DNA from: Polyangia bacterium
GTDB taxonomy: Bacteria > Myxococcota_A > Polyangia > Fen-1088
Assembly (NCBI GenBank): GCA_036268875.1
Contig: DATATI010000079.1
Coordinates: forward strand, 62,001-126,000
Length of the DNA stretch: 64,000 nt
Direction of reading: 5' to 3'
This document shows, piece by piece, positions 1-8,405 of the stretch; position 1 is the stretch's first letter, and the number at the start of each line of letters is the position of its first letter. Made by a program: the position numbers and the translations under genes. The notes under the pieces are model-generated. The model was given only the letters and a program-made list of their open reading frames with translations, did not search any database and was not told where the DNA came from.

Positions 1-752
1 CGGAGATCCCGGCGTCCGTGGTGTTCTTCGATCTGCTGTGCGACGGCGCGCGCGATCTGCGGCCGGCGCCCTTTCGGGAACGGCGGGCCGCGCTGGAGGC
101 GATGCTGGCGCGCGCGGCGCCGCCCCTGCACCTGACGCCGGCCACGCGCGATCGCTCGATCGCCCACGATTGGTTCCGGCGTTTCGAGGGCGCGGGCCTG
201 GACGGCGTGATGGCCAAACCGGACGATGGCGCGTACCAGCCGGACAAGCGCGTGATGCTGAAGGTGAAGCACGAACGCGACTGTGATTGCGTGGTGGCCG
301 GTTTTCGCTGGCACAAAGGCAGCGACAACACCGCGCTCGGCTCGCTGTTGCTGGGCCTTTACGACGACCGCGGCGAGCTGCAACACGTGGGCGTGTGCGC
401 CAGCTTCACCGCCATCAAGCGCCGCGAGCTGGTGGATTTTCTGGCGCCGTATCGGCAAGACGCGCTGGTCGATCACCCGTGGCGCGAGTGGGCGGCCTAT
501 CAGAACGAATCAGAAGGACCGCAACGCCGTCCCGGCATGGGCAGCCGCTGGAGCCAAGGAAAAGATCTCTCCTGGCAGCCGCTGCGCCCCGAGCTGGTGG
601 TCCAGGTCGCCTATGATCACATGCAAGGCAGCCGCTTCCGCCACACCGCCCAGTTCCGCCGCTGGCGCGACGACAAACCGCCGCGCGATTGCACCCTCGC
701 CCAGCTGGAGGTGGTGCCGCCGCAAGAGCTAGCCGCGATCTTCTCCGGTTGA
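1..752 (+). CDS. ATP-dependent DNA ligase, C-terminal part (cut by window edge)
   Basis: Seals DNA nicks or ends using ATP; this type works with Ku and a LigD-type polymerase in bacterial non-homologous end joining. The reading frame is open from the first complete codon at position 3, so the start and the motif I lysine lie outside the window. Visible signatures are FFDLL near the 5' end (motif IIIa region), GLDGVMAK (motif IV) and LKVKHERD (motif V), followed by an OB-fold-like C-terminal region ending ELAAIFSG. No polymerase or phosphoesterase domain follows, so this is a stand-alone (LigC-like) ligase or the last domain of a longer protein. It converges on the LigD-type polymerase gene and overlaps its end by 24 bases. 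Confidence 0.85.
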   Translation, partial: EIPASVVFFDLLCDGARDLRPAPFRERRAALEAMLARAAPPLHLTPATRDRSIAHDWFRRFEGAGLDGVMAKPDDGAYQPDKRVMLKVKHERDCDCVVAGFRWHKGSDNTALGSLLLGLYDDRGELQHVGVCASFTAIKRRELVDFLAPYRQDALVDHPWREWAAYQNESEGPQRRPGMGSRWSQGKDLSWQPLRPELVVQVAYDHMQGSRFRHTAQFRRWRDDKPPRDCTLAQLEVVPPQELAAIFSG

Positions 753-2147
753 TCCGCCGCCGGCATCCCCACCGGTCTCTTTCGCCGCCTTCCACTTTGC
801 CCGCCATTCGCGCGTCGGATCGTCGTCGGGATCCGGCGGCTCGGCCGGCGGTCGTTCGCCTTCCGGCACGTGGCGCAGGTTCACCCGCACGCGGGTCCAG
901 GTCGATGATCGCCCGCGCATGGAATCCACCAGCACGTCATCCACCGCCAGCAGCGTCGCCGCCTGCGGATGCCGTGCTTTCCAGCGTTCCAGGCCGGCCA
1001 GCGCCGCTGTCTTATCAGGCGAGTTGGCCACGGTGACCAGCGGCATCTTCGACCGTCGCGCCCCTTTCGGTGACGGCACCGCCGATCTGGCCGCCGACCT
1101 GGCCCGTGAGGGGGCCACCCGCGGCGCCTCGCCCTCCATCTTGCGAAAGTGCGGCGGCCAGGGCGCATCGCCCAGTCCCGCCGCGTCGTCGCGTGCCGCC
1201 AGGGCCAGCAGCGCGTCCAGCGAACCCGGGGCGTCGTCCATGCCAGCGTGCGGATCGCCGATCGCCGTCAGCCGTTGCGGCATGGTGAACACGGTGAAGT
1301 CCGCCGGCTCGCAGGCCGGCACCTCGTCCCAGCGCAGCGGCGCCGAAACGCGCGCGTCGGGCAGCGGCCGCACCGAATACGCCGAACAAGTGGTGCGATC
1401 CTTGGCGTTCTGGTTGTAGTCGAGAAAGACCCCGCGCCGTTCTTCCTTCCACCACTTCGACGTGGCCAGCGACGGCGCCCGCCGTTCGATCTCGCGCGAA
1501 AAAGCCAGCGCCGCCCGCCGCACGTCGCTGAACGTCCAGCGCGGGTGCAGGCGGGCGTTGACGTGCATGCCGCGCGAGCCGCTGGTCTTGGGCCAGCCTT
1601 GCAGGCCCAGCTCTTCCAGCAGCCCTTTCACCTCCATCGCCACCCGCCGCACGTCGTCCCAGGCCACGCCGGGGCCGGGATCCAGATCGATGCGCAGCTC
1701 GTCCGGGTGTTCCAGATCGCCGGCGCGCACCGGGTGCGGGTGCAGCTCGATGCAGCCCAGGTTCACAATCCAGGCCAGTCCCGCGGCGTCGTCGACCACC
1801 ACCTCCTCGGCGGTGCGGCCCGAAGGAAACGACAGCGTCACCGTGCGCAGCCAGGGCGGGCGCTTGTCGGGGGCGCGCTTTTGATAAAACGGCTGTCCCT
1901 CGGCGCCGTCGACGAACCGTTTCAAGACGATCGGCCGATCGCGAATGCCGCCCAGGGCGCCCGGCGCCACCGCCAGGTAATACTGAACCAGCTCCAGCTT
2001 GGTCAGCTTCGCTGCGCGCGAAAAATATGGCTTGTCCGGATGGGTGACGCGAACCTCGCGCCCGTCGATGGACAAGACCGCGGCGTCGTCGGCCTTGGCC
2101 GCCGCGGGAGCGCCGTCGCTTTTCTTTTGCCTCGGGGTTCTGGCCAC
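729..2147 (-). CDS. LigD-type polymerase/primase domain protein (NHEJ)
   Basis: Predicted archaeo-eukaryotic primase-fold polymerase that fills gaps at broken DNA ends. The 472-residue protein has the LigD polymerase signatures: DLDPGP at residues 154-159 (metal-binding motif I) and TSGSRGMHV at 188-196 (motif II). THPDKPYF near residue 35 and an FLDYNQNAKDRT stretch further on are also typical. The polymerase domain ends near residue 310. A low-complexity linker and a basic and acidic tail of about 150 residues follow, with no recognised nuclease or ligase domain. The ligase is instead encoded separately on the opposite strand, tail to tail. This split arrangement replaces the fused LigD of Mycobacterium or Pseudomonas. 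Confidence 0.88.
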   Translation of the reverse strand: MARTPRQKKSDGAPAAAKADDAAVLSIDGREVRVTHPDKPYFSRAAKLTKLELVQYYLAVAPGALGGIRDRPIVLKRFVDGAEGQPFYQKRAPDKRPPWLRTVTLSFPSGRTAEEVVVDDAAGLAWIVNLGCIELHPHPVRAGDLEHPDELRIDLDPGPGVAWDDVRRVAMEVKGLLEELGLQGWPKTSGSRGMHVNARLHPRWTFSDVRRAALAFSREIERRAPSLATSKWWKEERRGVFLDYNQNAKDRTTCSAYSVRPLPDARVSAPLRWDEVPACEPADFTVFTMPQRLTAIGDPHAGMDDAPGSLDALLALAARDDAAGLGDAPWPPHFRKMEGEAPRVAPSRARSAARSAVPSPKGARRSKMPLVTVANSPDKTAALAGLERWKARHPQAATLLAVDDVLVDSMRGRSSTWTRVRVNLRHVPEGERPPAEPPDPDDDPTREWRAKWKAAKETGGDAGGGSTGEDRG

Positions 2148-2158
2148 CGCGCCAAAGG

Positions 2159-3919
2159 CTACAGCGCGACGGCGAATCGGAACAGATACTCTTGCTCGAA
2201 GCGGCTCTTGAGTTTCTGGATGGTCGAGGTGTCGCCGCCGAGGTGGTTCAGAAGATAGTTGAACGTCAGGCGGAACCGCTTCGAGTGCCAGTAATTCACG
2301 CCGAGCTCGTACGAATCAACTTTCGTGGTGCCGGTGACCGGGCTCTTCGTCATCAGTGCCGCGGTGTCGGACGATTCGCTCATGGTCTCGTTCAGGTAAT
2401 CCACCTTGATCGCCAGCTGCAGCCCGTTGACCGGCGCCTTGACGCCGAACTTGCCGATGCGGGTGGGCATCTGCATCCCGGGCTCGCCGATGATGCGGTC
2501 GTCGCCGATGGCCCACAGCCACAGCTCGCCATAGAACGCCGAGCCTTTCAGCGTCGCGCCGCCCAGGACCACGGGCGCGGTGGCGCTGGTGACGTCCATC
2601 GCCGATAGCGGCTGTTTTTTCCAGACGAATTCGAACCGCAAGCCCCATTTGTGGGCCACCGGCGCGTTCAGCTCGGCCGCGAACGCTTGCAGCCGGCCCA
2701 TCTGGTGCAGCTCGATCGGGGTCTTGGTGCCGCTCGCCTGCGTGAAGGTGTACGACGGCTTCAAGAACGTGAACCCGGCCTGCGTGCTTTGCGAGGCGAC
2801 GACGAGTGAGTTGTTGCGGTCGCCGGTCCAGTACGATCCGCCCAGCGTGACCGCCTTCAATTCATCGACCCCGCCCGGCAGCGGCGCCACCCAGGCCCGG
2901 CTGATGAAGTCGAATTGATTGTCGGCGTTGCGAAAGTTCTGTCCGTCGCCGTCGAACACGCCCAGCGAGTAATAAAAATTGCGCTCCGGGTTGGTGCCGT
3001 GGGCCATCGCGCCGACTTCCTTTCCCGACGGGATGCCGAAGGCGCGCACCGGGATCGATTTTTCCATGAAGTCGAGATACTTGTCCGAGGTGCGGTTCTC
3101 GAGCGTGAAGGGCGCGTCGAACTGACCGACCTGCAGGATGAAGAGATCTTTCCAGGGCGCCAGGGCCACGAAATCGTCGGTGGCGTTCAGGTTTGATTGC
3201 GCGATGGGCGCCGCGCCGGCCGGCGCGCCCGAGGCGAAGTCGCCGGCAATGCTGAAGTAGACGAAGGTGCCCACCCAGCCGGTCAATTCAAAACGGGCCC
3301 GGCGCAACAGCAGCGTGTTGAACGGCGTGGTGTTGCTGCTTTTGAAAAAGTAACCGTCGGCCTGCACGCGGCCGCTGGGAAACAAAATGAAAAGATTGTC
3401 CGGCGAGCGCAGGAACGCCGTCTGATTGCTGAAGCCGGCCAGCGGCTCGTCGCCGGCGGTCGGCGCGGGCGGCGGTGGAGGCGGCTCGACGGGCGCGGGT
3501 GGCGTTGGGGGCGGCTCGACGGGCGGCGGCGGCTCGGCGGCTGGTGGCGGGCCGGGCGCTTCGGACGGCGGCGCCGGCTCGGCCTGGTCTTGCCCTTGCG
3601 CGGTGTCGGGCGGCGGCGGGCCAGCTGTGTACGGCAAGATCACCGCCGAGAGGTCGGGCTTCGCCAGCGCGGTGGGCGGCGATCGCCGCGGGGCCGGTGC
3701 CGCGGCCGATTCGTGCTTCGGCCAGACGCGCTTGGGTCGCGGTGGCGGCGGCTCCTCGCCGCGCGCTTGCGCGTGAATGGCGTCCAGGATCGCCTGCGCT
3801 TCGTCCTGTTCCTGGATTTGTTGCGGCAGCTTTTGCGCGTTCGCGGCGCCCACTGGCATCAGCGCAGAGACCAGCAGCGTCAGCGCGAATGGCGTCTTCA
3901 TCGATCGGGTGCGCGACAT
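2159..3919 (-). CDS. Phosphate-selective-type outer membrane porin with Pro-rich N-terminal region
   Basis: Predicted outer-membrane beta-barrel of the OprO/OprP porin family, a channel for anions such as phosphate. The ATG at 3919 was chosen because GGGAG lies 10 nt upstream and an N-terminal signal peptide follows, ending at ANA-QK. The frame is open further upstream without a ribosome site. Residues of about 50-155 are extremely rich in Pro, Ala and Glu (runs such as PPPPPAP), presumably a periplasmic spacer. From about residue 160 the sequence turns barrel-like, with FPSGRVQADGYFF, LLRRARFELTGWVG and many alternating beta-strands, and ends in an aromatic-rich strand. It lies downstream of the PstS-like gene on the same strand, separated from it by a terminator. 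Confidence 0.75.
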   Translation of the reverse strand: MSRTRSMKTPFALTLLVSALMPVGAANAQKLPQQIQEQDEAQAILDAIHAQARGEEPPPPRPKRVWPKHESAAAPAPRRSPPTALAKPDLSAVILPYTAGPPPPDTAQGQDQAEPAPPSEAPGPPPAAEPPPPVEPPPTPPAPVEPPPPPPAPTAGDEPLAGFSNQTAFLRSPDNLFILFPSGRVQADGYFFKSSNTTPFNTLLLRRARFELTGWVGTFVYFSIAGDFASGAPAGAAPIAQSNLNATDDFVALAPWKDLFILQVGQFDAPFTLENRTSDKYLDFMEKSIPVRAFGIPSGKEVGAMAHGTNPERNFYYSLGVFDGDGQNFRNADNQFDFISRAWVAPLPGGVDELKAVTLGGSYWTGDRNNSLVVASQSTQAGFTFLKPSYTFTQASGTKTPIELHQMGRLQAFAAELNAPVAHKWGLRFEFVWKKQPLSAMDVTSATAPVVLGGATLKGSAFYGELWLWAIGDDRIIGEPGMQMPTRIGKFGVKAPVNGLQLAIKVDYLNETMSESSDTAALMTKSPVTGTTKVDSYELGVNYWHSKRFRLTFNYLLNHLGGDTSTIQKLKSRFEQEYLFRFAVAL

Positions 3920-4055
3920 TGGTTTCGGACTCCCATTGGTTCCGGGGCGCCGATCATGCCGACGGAAAAATCGGTCGAGGTGACGATTGGGAAACTCTTT
4001 CGTGGGGTTTTCCATCGGCCCGTCACGCAGCTGTTACCGTCGGCGGCGCGACCCC

Positions 4056-4096
4056 AAAAAAAACGAAAGGGTGCGCCCCTCACCAGGACGCACCCT
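4056..4096 (-). terminator. Rho-independent terminator after the PstS-like gene
   Basis: Read on the minus strand, AGGGTGCG (4096-4089) pairs with CGCACCCT (4075-4068) around a 13-nt loop and is followed by a U-rich tract including eight consecutive Ts (4063-4056). It lies 48 nt past the stop codon of the PstS-like gene and upstream of the porin gene. The two genes are therefore probably separate transcription units. Confidence 0.85.
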
Positions 4097-4143
4097 CTCG
4101 CGAAAGTTAGGCGCGCGCCGCCTCCCGGCGCGCTTTTCTCAGA

Positions 4144-5832
4144 CTAGATATTCGGAACCACGCCCGCCGGGTTCGACCCGCAGGCATTGCTGTTGGTCGT
4201 GTAGGTCATGGCCGGGGACACGCAGGTCCTCTCGTCGAAGTCCTGGCAGAAGATACCCCCGGGGACGTCGATGAAGCCATGGCTGGTGATGATCGGGTTG
4301 ACGATCGAGCCGTTGCTCATGCACTTCGCCAGCTCGAGCTCGCCGGTGGCGAGGTTCGGGTCGCCGAAGCCGGCCACGGTGCTGAAGAACAGCTTGCGCG
4401 ACAGTGGGTAGAACGTCGGGTCGCTGGGTGCGGTGACGATCTTCTCGATGTTCGCCTGGCTGTCGGTGATGCCGTTCAGGGTCAGGGCGATGCTGCCCGC
4501 CTGGTTCGCCGCCTCGCGGCCGGCGTAACCCATGCTGCACGGATCAGCCTGCGCCAGGCAGCCGATCTGCGCGGTCGAATCGGTCTGCGTGCAGGTCGCG
4601 GCGCCGGTCGCGATCACCTTGCTGGTGTGGACGCCGTAGAAGGCGCCGGTGATGAAGCGGTTCAGGTTGTCCTTCACGTAAGAACCGTCGGCGTTCTTGA
4701 CGATCAGGTTGTACGCGCGGCCATTCATGCCGTTGGCACCGAAGCCCTGGACCGGCGTCTTGAGGGCGATGCAGTGGGCGTTGAACGCGCCGCCGCCCAG
4801 ATCCTGATAAGGCTGGAAGCACTTGCCGAACAGCAAGCCCAGGCCGTTCGGGCAGGCGGTGATGCCGGTGGTGGCCGGCTTCATCAGCTGGAACTTGCCG
4901 GGGCTGCAGGCCACCGACGAGAACAGCTGGGCGCCCGTCAGGTCGGCCGGAACCTCGACCACCGTGACCAGACCGAGTGTGCCGTCGCGGCTGCAGGCCT
5001 CTTCGTTGTTGTCGCAGGGGCGGCGGATCGGATCCTTGTCCTGATAGTCGTCGTCGCCGGCGAAGATGTTGCCCAGGCCGAAGGCGTTGCAAAAGGCCAC
5101 GCCCTTGGCGACAGCGCCGGGGACGGTCTTCGCCGAGGGGAGACCGGGCAGAGCCAGAAGCGTCAGCAGCGTGTCGCTGGTGCCGGAGAAATCCGAGCGG
5201 CGCCAGGCGTGACGAAGCTGCGTGCAGGTGCTGCCGGTGCAGGACGCCTCGAACAGCGCGCCCCAGTTGTTCACCAGCGAGCGGCGAACGTCGCTGTTGC
5301 AGTCGGTGACGCCCGCGTGGGTCTTGCCGCCGTAGATCAGGGTCAGGACGTCCTTCCAGTCGGTCAGGTGATAGGTGTTCGTGCCGCTGTCGCAGCCGGA
5401 ACAGTTGTTCACCGCGTTGCCGTTGGTGTCGGTGACGGCGAACGAGTGCGTCGACGTGAAGGCCAGACCGCCCCCGCACTTGTTGCCTTCGGAGGCCGAC
5501 GTCACGATGGCGATGCCGTCCAGGCCGACGACGATGGCTTCAGCGGTGGGGCCCTTGGCGCAAACGCCGGTGGTGGGGTTCAAGAAACGAGACATCGGAG
5601 CGACGAACTGCGTGGGCGGGCTCGCCGTCATCGCGTTCTCGCCCGTCGTCGAGCCGCCGCCGTTATAGGTGATGCCGTTCGTCGTCGCGCCCGGGCACTG
5701 AGCCAGGACCGCCTTGGTCACCTCTTCGAGAGTATCCGAACCTTGCAGCGCGACGTTATTGATCGCGCTCGCAGTGGTGGTGAAGCCGACCCCCACCATC
5801 AGGAATGCTGCGCCCAAAATTTTCATTCTCAT
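4144..5832 (-). CDS. Secreted PstS-like substrate-binding protein
   Basis: Predicted periplasmic binding protein of the PBP type II fold, probably for phosphate. GSDTLEEVTKAVL, GGGSTTGENAMTA, IVVGLDGIAIV, DWKDVLTLIYGG and RRSDFSGTSDTLL match the layout of PstS-type phosphate binders (G-S-D/G-T loop, second-lobe S-G-T). At 562 residues it is longer than usual PstS (about 320-380); the extra length lies in Cys-containing insertions between residues 190 and 450. The ATG at 5832 was chosen for GGAGG 8 nt upstream and the signal peptide that follows (cleavage near TASA-IN). No pstC, pstA, pstB or phoU is near, so it may serve sensing or scavenging with the adjacent porin. Phosphate specificity is inferred. 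Confidence 0.65.
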   Translation of the reverse strand: MRMKILGAAFLMVGVGFTTTASAINNVALQGSDTLEEVTKAVLAQCPGATTNGITYNGGGSTTGENAMTASPPTQFVAPMSRFLNPTTGVCAKGPTAEAIVVGLDGIAIVTSASEGNKCGGGLAFTSTHSFAVTDTNGNAVNNCSGCDSGTNTYHLTDWKDVLTLIYGGKTHAGVTDCNSDVRRSLVNNWGALFEASCTGSTCTQLRHAWRRSDFSGTSDTLLTLLALPGLPSAKTVPGAVAKGVAFCNAFGLGNIFAGDDDYQDKDPIRRPCDNNEEACSRDGTLGLVTVVEVPADLTGAQLFSSVACSPGKFQLMKPATTGITACPNGLGLLFGKCFQPYQDLGGGAFNAHCIALKTPVQGFGANGMNGRAYNLIVKNADGSYVKDNLNRFITGAFYGVHTSKVIATGAATCTQTDSTAQIGCLAQADPCSMGYAGREAANQAGSIALTLNGITDSQANIEKIVTAPSDPTFYPLSRKLFFSTVAGFGDPNLATGELELAKCMSNGSIVNPIITSHGFIDVPGGIFCQDFDERTCVSPAMTYTTNSNACGSNPAGVVPNI

Positions 5833-6242
5833 TCTGAAATCCTCCGTTGATTGGTTCCGATCGGTCGCCCGGTGCGAGCGCCGATCTGCCCGCCCGACCG
5901 CCGTAAACAAAGAACGGGCCAAGATCTGGCGGCGTCACCGTGGCAACCACAAGCGCGCCGTATCTGGCGGTTAGAGGAATGCGGCCATCGGATTTCACTC
6001 GTCGATGTGCGTCGGCCTCCTCCAGGAATCGAACGCAGCCCTCCGAAAAGCGGAGAGCGCCGGCGGGTTTTTTGGCTCTGTTTTCCCCGCGCTGCCGCGC
6101 TAGCCCCGAAATTCCACGCTTCTGCGACCGGGTGGCCGCGCAGCGCCATTGGCGCGGACTTTGATATGCGCCCAGCCGTCGCTTGTCGCTCTCGTTCGCG
6201 CGGCGGGTACTCATTTTTCAAAGAACCTCAGGAGGAATTGTG
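5833..6242. promoter_or_regulatory. Divergent intergenic region, 410 bp
   Basis: Separates the PstS-like gene (leftward) from the Cys-rich protein gene (rightward), so it must hold both promoters. I see no gene. Ribosome-binding sites are clear at both ends: GGAGG before 5832 and AGGAGG before 6243. A small hairpin, CTCCG at 6041-6045 with CGGAG at 6051-6055, is followed by a GC palindrome (CGCCGGCG) and six Ts at 6068-6073; this could be a leader hairpin or weak attenuator of the rightward transcript. I did not find a convincing Pho box. Confidence 0.4.
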
Positions 6243-7670
6243 ATGATTCGATCTGCAACCAGTAAAGCCGTGCTTCTGACGGCGACGGTGCTGCTGTCCA
6301 GCACCGCGTTCGTCAACTGTTCCAACACCAAAAACACCTCCAACGCCGTCACCGACACGGGTTCGGTCGGCCTGGCCGTCAAGCTCTCGACGGGCATCAC
6401 CGTCGACAAGGTCAGCTACACGATTTCCGGAAACGGGATCACGCCGGTCACCGGGACCATCCTGACGACGGATCCGGGCGCCACCATCTCGGTGTTGGTG
6501 AACGGTCTGCCGGTCGGAATGGGCTACACCGTCACGCTGTCCGCGACGGGCAGCGACGGCGTGACCACTTGCGGTGGCTCGTCGACCTTCAATGTCGTCG
6601 CCAACCAGACCAGCTCGGTGACGGTGGCTCTGCAGTGCATGGCGCCGAAGACGACCGGCTCGGTCGGTGTGACCGGCACCCTCAACAACTGCCCGACCCT
6701 GACCTCGTACACCGCGGCTCCGCTGGCGATCTCCACCGGTGGCGTTATCACGGTGGGCGCGACGGCCAGCGATCTGGACGCCGGCGACATGCTGACCTTC
6801 GCCTGGACGGCGACGGGTGGCTCGTTCGTCGCCGCCGGTTCGGCCAGCACCGGCTTTAACTGCACCACGCCGGGCGCGCAGACCCTGACCATCACGGTCT
6901 CCGACGGTCACTGCACCGACAACGCCACCATCGCGGTGACCTGCGTGGCCTTGGCCTGCGGCAACGGCACGCTGGATCCGGGCGAGCAGTGCGATCCGCC
7001 CAGCGCGGCCAACCACTGCGATGCCAACTGCCAGACCATTCCGGTGTGCGGGAACAGCGTGGTCGAAAAGGGTGAGCAGTGCGATCCGCCGAACGGCACC
7101 ACCTGCAGCGCCACTTGCCAGGGGATTCCGATCGTCTGCGGCAACGGCATCGTCCAGCCGGGCGAGACCTGCGATCCGCCGAATGGCACCACCTGCGACG
7201 CCACCTGCCACAGCCAGGTTGCTCCCACCTGTGGTGACGGCATCGTCAACCAGCCGAGCGAGCAGTGCGACCCGCCGAACACCATGACCTGCGATGCGAA
7301 CTGCCAGACGATCGATCTCTGCGCCAAGTGTGAAGCTGTGCAGTGCGATCCGACGATCGCGGGCTGCGGTTCGCTGACGGGCGCCGATCAGACCGCCTGC
7401 CTGGCGCTGGTGGCCTGCATTCGTATGACCGGCTGCTCGAAGGCCGGTGACGCTCAGCCCTGCTACTGCGGCACCGCGTCCGATATCGCCTGCCTCTCTG
7501 GCTCGGCGAACGGCGCTTGCAAGGCGCAGGTCGAGGCGGCCGCCAAGTCGACCGACGCCGGTACCATCGCCAACGAGTTCGTGGATCCGACCTTCCCGGT
7601 CGGCCTGGCCACCAACCTGATCGGCTGCGACGCCACGTCGTCGTGCGCGCCGCCGGTGTGCAAGCTGTAA
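6243..7670 (+). CDS. Secreted Cys-rich protein: PKD-like domain, four myxobacterial disulfide repeats, C-terminal Cys module
   Basis: Function unknown; a cell-surface or secreted protein. The ATG at 6243 has AGGAGG just upstream. An N-terminal export signal reaches Cys26 (STAFVNC), a poor lipobox, so lipidation is uncertain. Residues 40-135 look like a beta-sandwich. Residues 140-235 form a PKD/Ig-like domain (LTFAWTATGGSF, LTITVSDGHC) that is closely repeated in the next gene. Residues 238-355 hold four copies of the CGNG-x-PGE-x-CDPP-x-C-x-C disulfide repeat of myxobacterial surface proteins. Residues 360-473 form a Cys-rich module with a PCYCG core that recurs twice in the protein encoded at 12.3-14.6 kb. 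A strong terminator follows. Confidence 0.85.
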   Translation: MIRSATSKAVLLTATVLLSSTAFVNCSNTKNTSNAVTDTGSVGLAVKLSTGITVDKVSYTISGNGITPVTGTILTTDPGATISVLVNGLPVGMGYTVTLSATGSDGVTTCGGSSTFNVVANQTSSVTVALQCMAPKTTGSVGVTGTLNNCPTLTSYTAAPLAISTGGVITVGATASDLDAGDMLTFAWTATGGSFVAAGSASTGFNCTTPGAQTLTITVSDGHCTDNATIAVTCVALACGNGTLDPGEQCDPPSAANHCDANCQTIPVCGNSVVEKGEQCDPPNGTTCSATCQGIPIVCGNGIVQPGETCDPPNGTTCDATCHSQVAPTCGDGIVNQPSEQCDPPNTMTCDANCQTIDLCAKCEAVQCDPTIAGCGSLTGADQTACLALVACIRMTGCSKAGDAQPCYCGTASDIACLSGSANGACKAQVEAAAKSTDAGTIANEFVDPTFPVGLATNLIGCDATSSCAPPVCKL

Positions 7671-7690
7671 CACCGGTTGATGCTCGCTGC

Positions 7691-7712
7691 GCGGGAGGGC
7701 TCACCCTCCCGC
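7691..7712. other. Perfect 9-bp GC hairpin without U-tract
   Basis: GCGGGAGGG and CCCTCCCGC flank a 4-nt loop 20 nt after the Cys-rich gene. There is no T-run, so it probably stabilises the transcript 3' end or assists the terminator 40 nt downstream. Confidence 0.5.
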
Positions 7713-7752
7713 GTCGGTGAGCGAAAGATGGTGGCGGGAAGTGGGTGAGGGG

Positions 7753-7790
7753 ACGGGCGCTGGGTGAATAACCTGGCGCCCGTTTTTTTT
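7753..7790 (+). terminator. Rho-independent terminator
   Basis: ACGGGCGC (7753-7760) pairs with GCGCCCGT (7776-7783) around a 15-nt loop, followed by a run of eight Ts (7783-7790). It ends the transcript of the Cys-rich gene, yet sits immediately before the ribosome site of the next lipoprotein gene. That gene must be read by read-through or has its own promoter. Confidence 0.85.
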
Positions 7791-7798
7791 GAGAGGTG

Positions 7799-8365
7799 AT
7801 GAACGTGTGGTCCGATAGTCGCGCCGTGAAGATCGGGCTGGCCGTGCTGCTGCTGGGTTGGTCGGCCGCGAGCTGCGACAGCAACCACTGCGGCATCGCC
7901 GCGGCGACCATCGACGACGCCGGCACCGGCAGTGGCGTGGGTGACGGCGCCATCGAAAGGACGTCGGTGACGTTGCCGGAAGCAGGCGCCGAGACCAGCG
8001 ACAGCGCCGGCGCGCAAGACGTCAGCGTGGGCGTGGCGGACGCCAAAGGCGACGGTTCAATTTCCGTGATGGGCACGTTCAACAACTGCCCGAACATCGT
8101 CGCGGCCACGGCGTCACCGCCGCAGGCCACCGTCGGCGAGATGATCTCAGTTGCCGTTACTGCCAGCGATCAAGACCTCGGCGATCATTTGACGTACGCG
8201 TGGACCGCATTGGGCGGCTCGTTCCCTATGCCCTCCGCCGCCCGCACGGCTTACACCTGCACCGAGCAGGGCATGTGGCAGCTGACCGTCAAAGTCTCCG
8301 ACGGCCAGTGCACGCAGACCGTCACCGTGATGGTCTCCTGCGGAGCCGCCGGCGCGCCGGGCTGA
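7799..8365 (+). CDS. Lipoprotein with one PKD/Ig-like domain
   Basis: Predicted surface lipoprotein of 188 residues, function unknown. A hydrophobic N-terminus ends WSAASC, a plausible lipobox. An Asp/Ala/Gly-rich spacer follows (about residues 30-85), then a PKD-like domain: MGTFNNCPNIV, LTYAWTALGGSF, LTVKVSDGQCTQ. This domain matches residues 140-235 of the protein encoded just upstream, including both Cys positions, so the two arose by domain duplication or share one module. The start is ambiguous: GTG 7796 overlaps the GAGAGG ribosome site, ATG 7799 is 3 nt from it and GTG 7805 about 9 nt. A 12-nt palindrome, CCGGCGCGCCGG, sits at the 3' end (8349-8360). Confidence 0.75.
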   Translation: MNVWSDSRAVKIGLAVLLLGWSAASCDSNHCGIAAATIDDAGTGSGVGDGAIERTSVTLPEAGAETSDSAGAQDVSVGVADAKGDGSISVMGTFNNCPNIVAATASPPQATVGEMISVAVTASDQDLGDHLTYAWTALGGSFPMPSAARTAYTCTEQGMWQLTVKVSDGQCTQTVTVMVSCGAAGAPG

Positions 8366-8405
8366 CACGCGGGCCGTGGCCAGCTTGGCGTCGATTCGGG
8401 CCCGT

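Noticed and set aside
4279-5850. Long plus-strand open frame (523 codons) opposite the PstS-like gene
   Set aside because: Mirror frame caused by high GC; composition is Arg/Ala/Gly/Val-rich with no domain, signal peptide or ribosome site, while the minus-strand gene has all of these.
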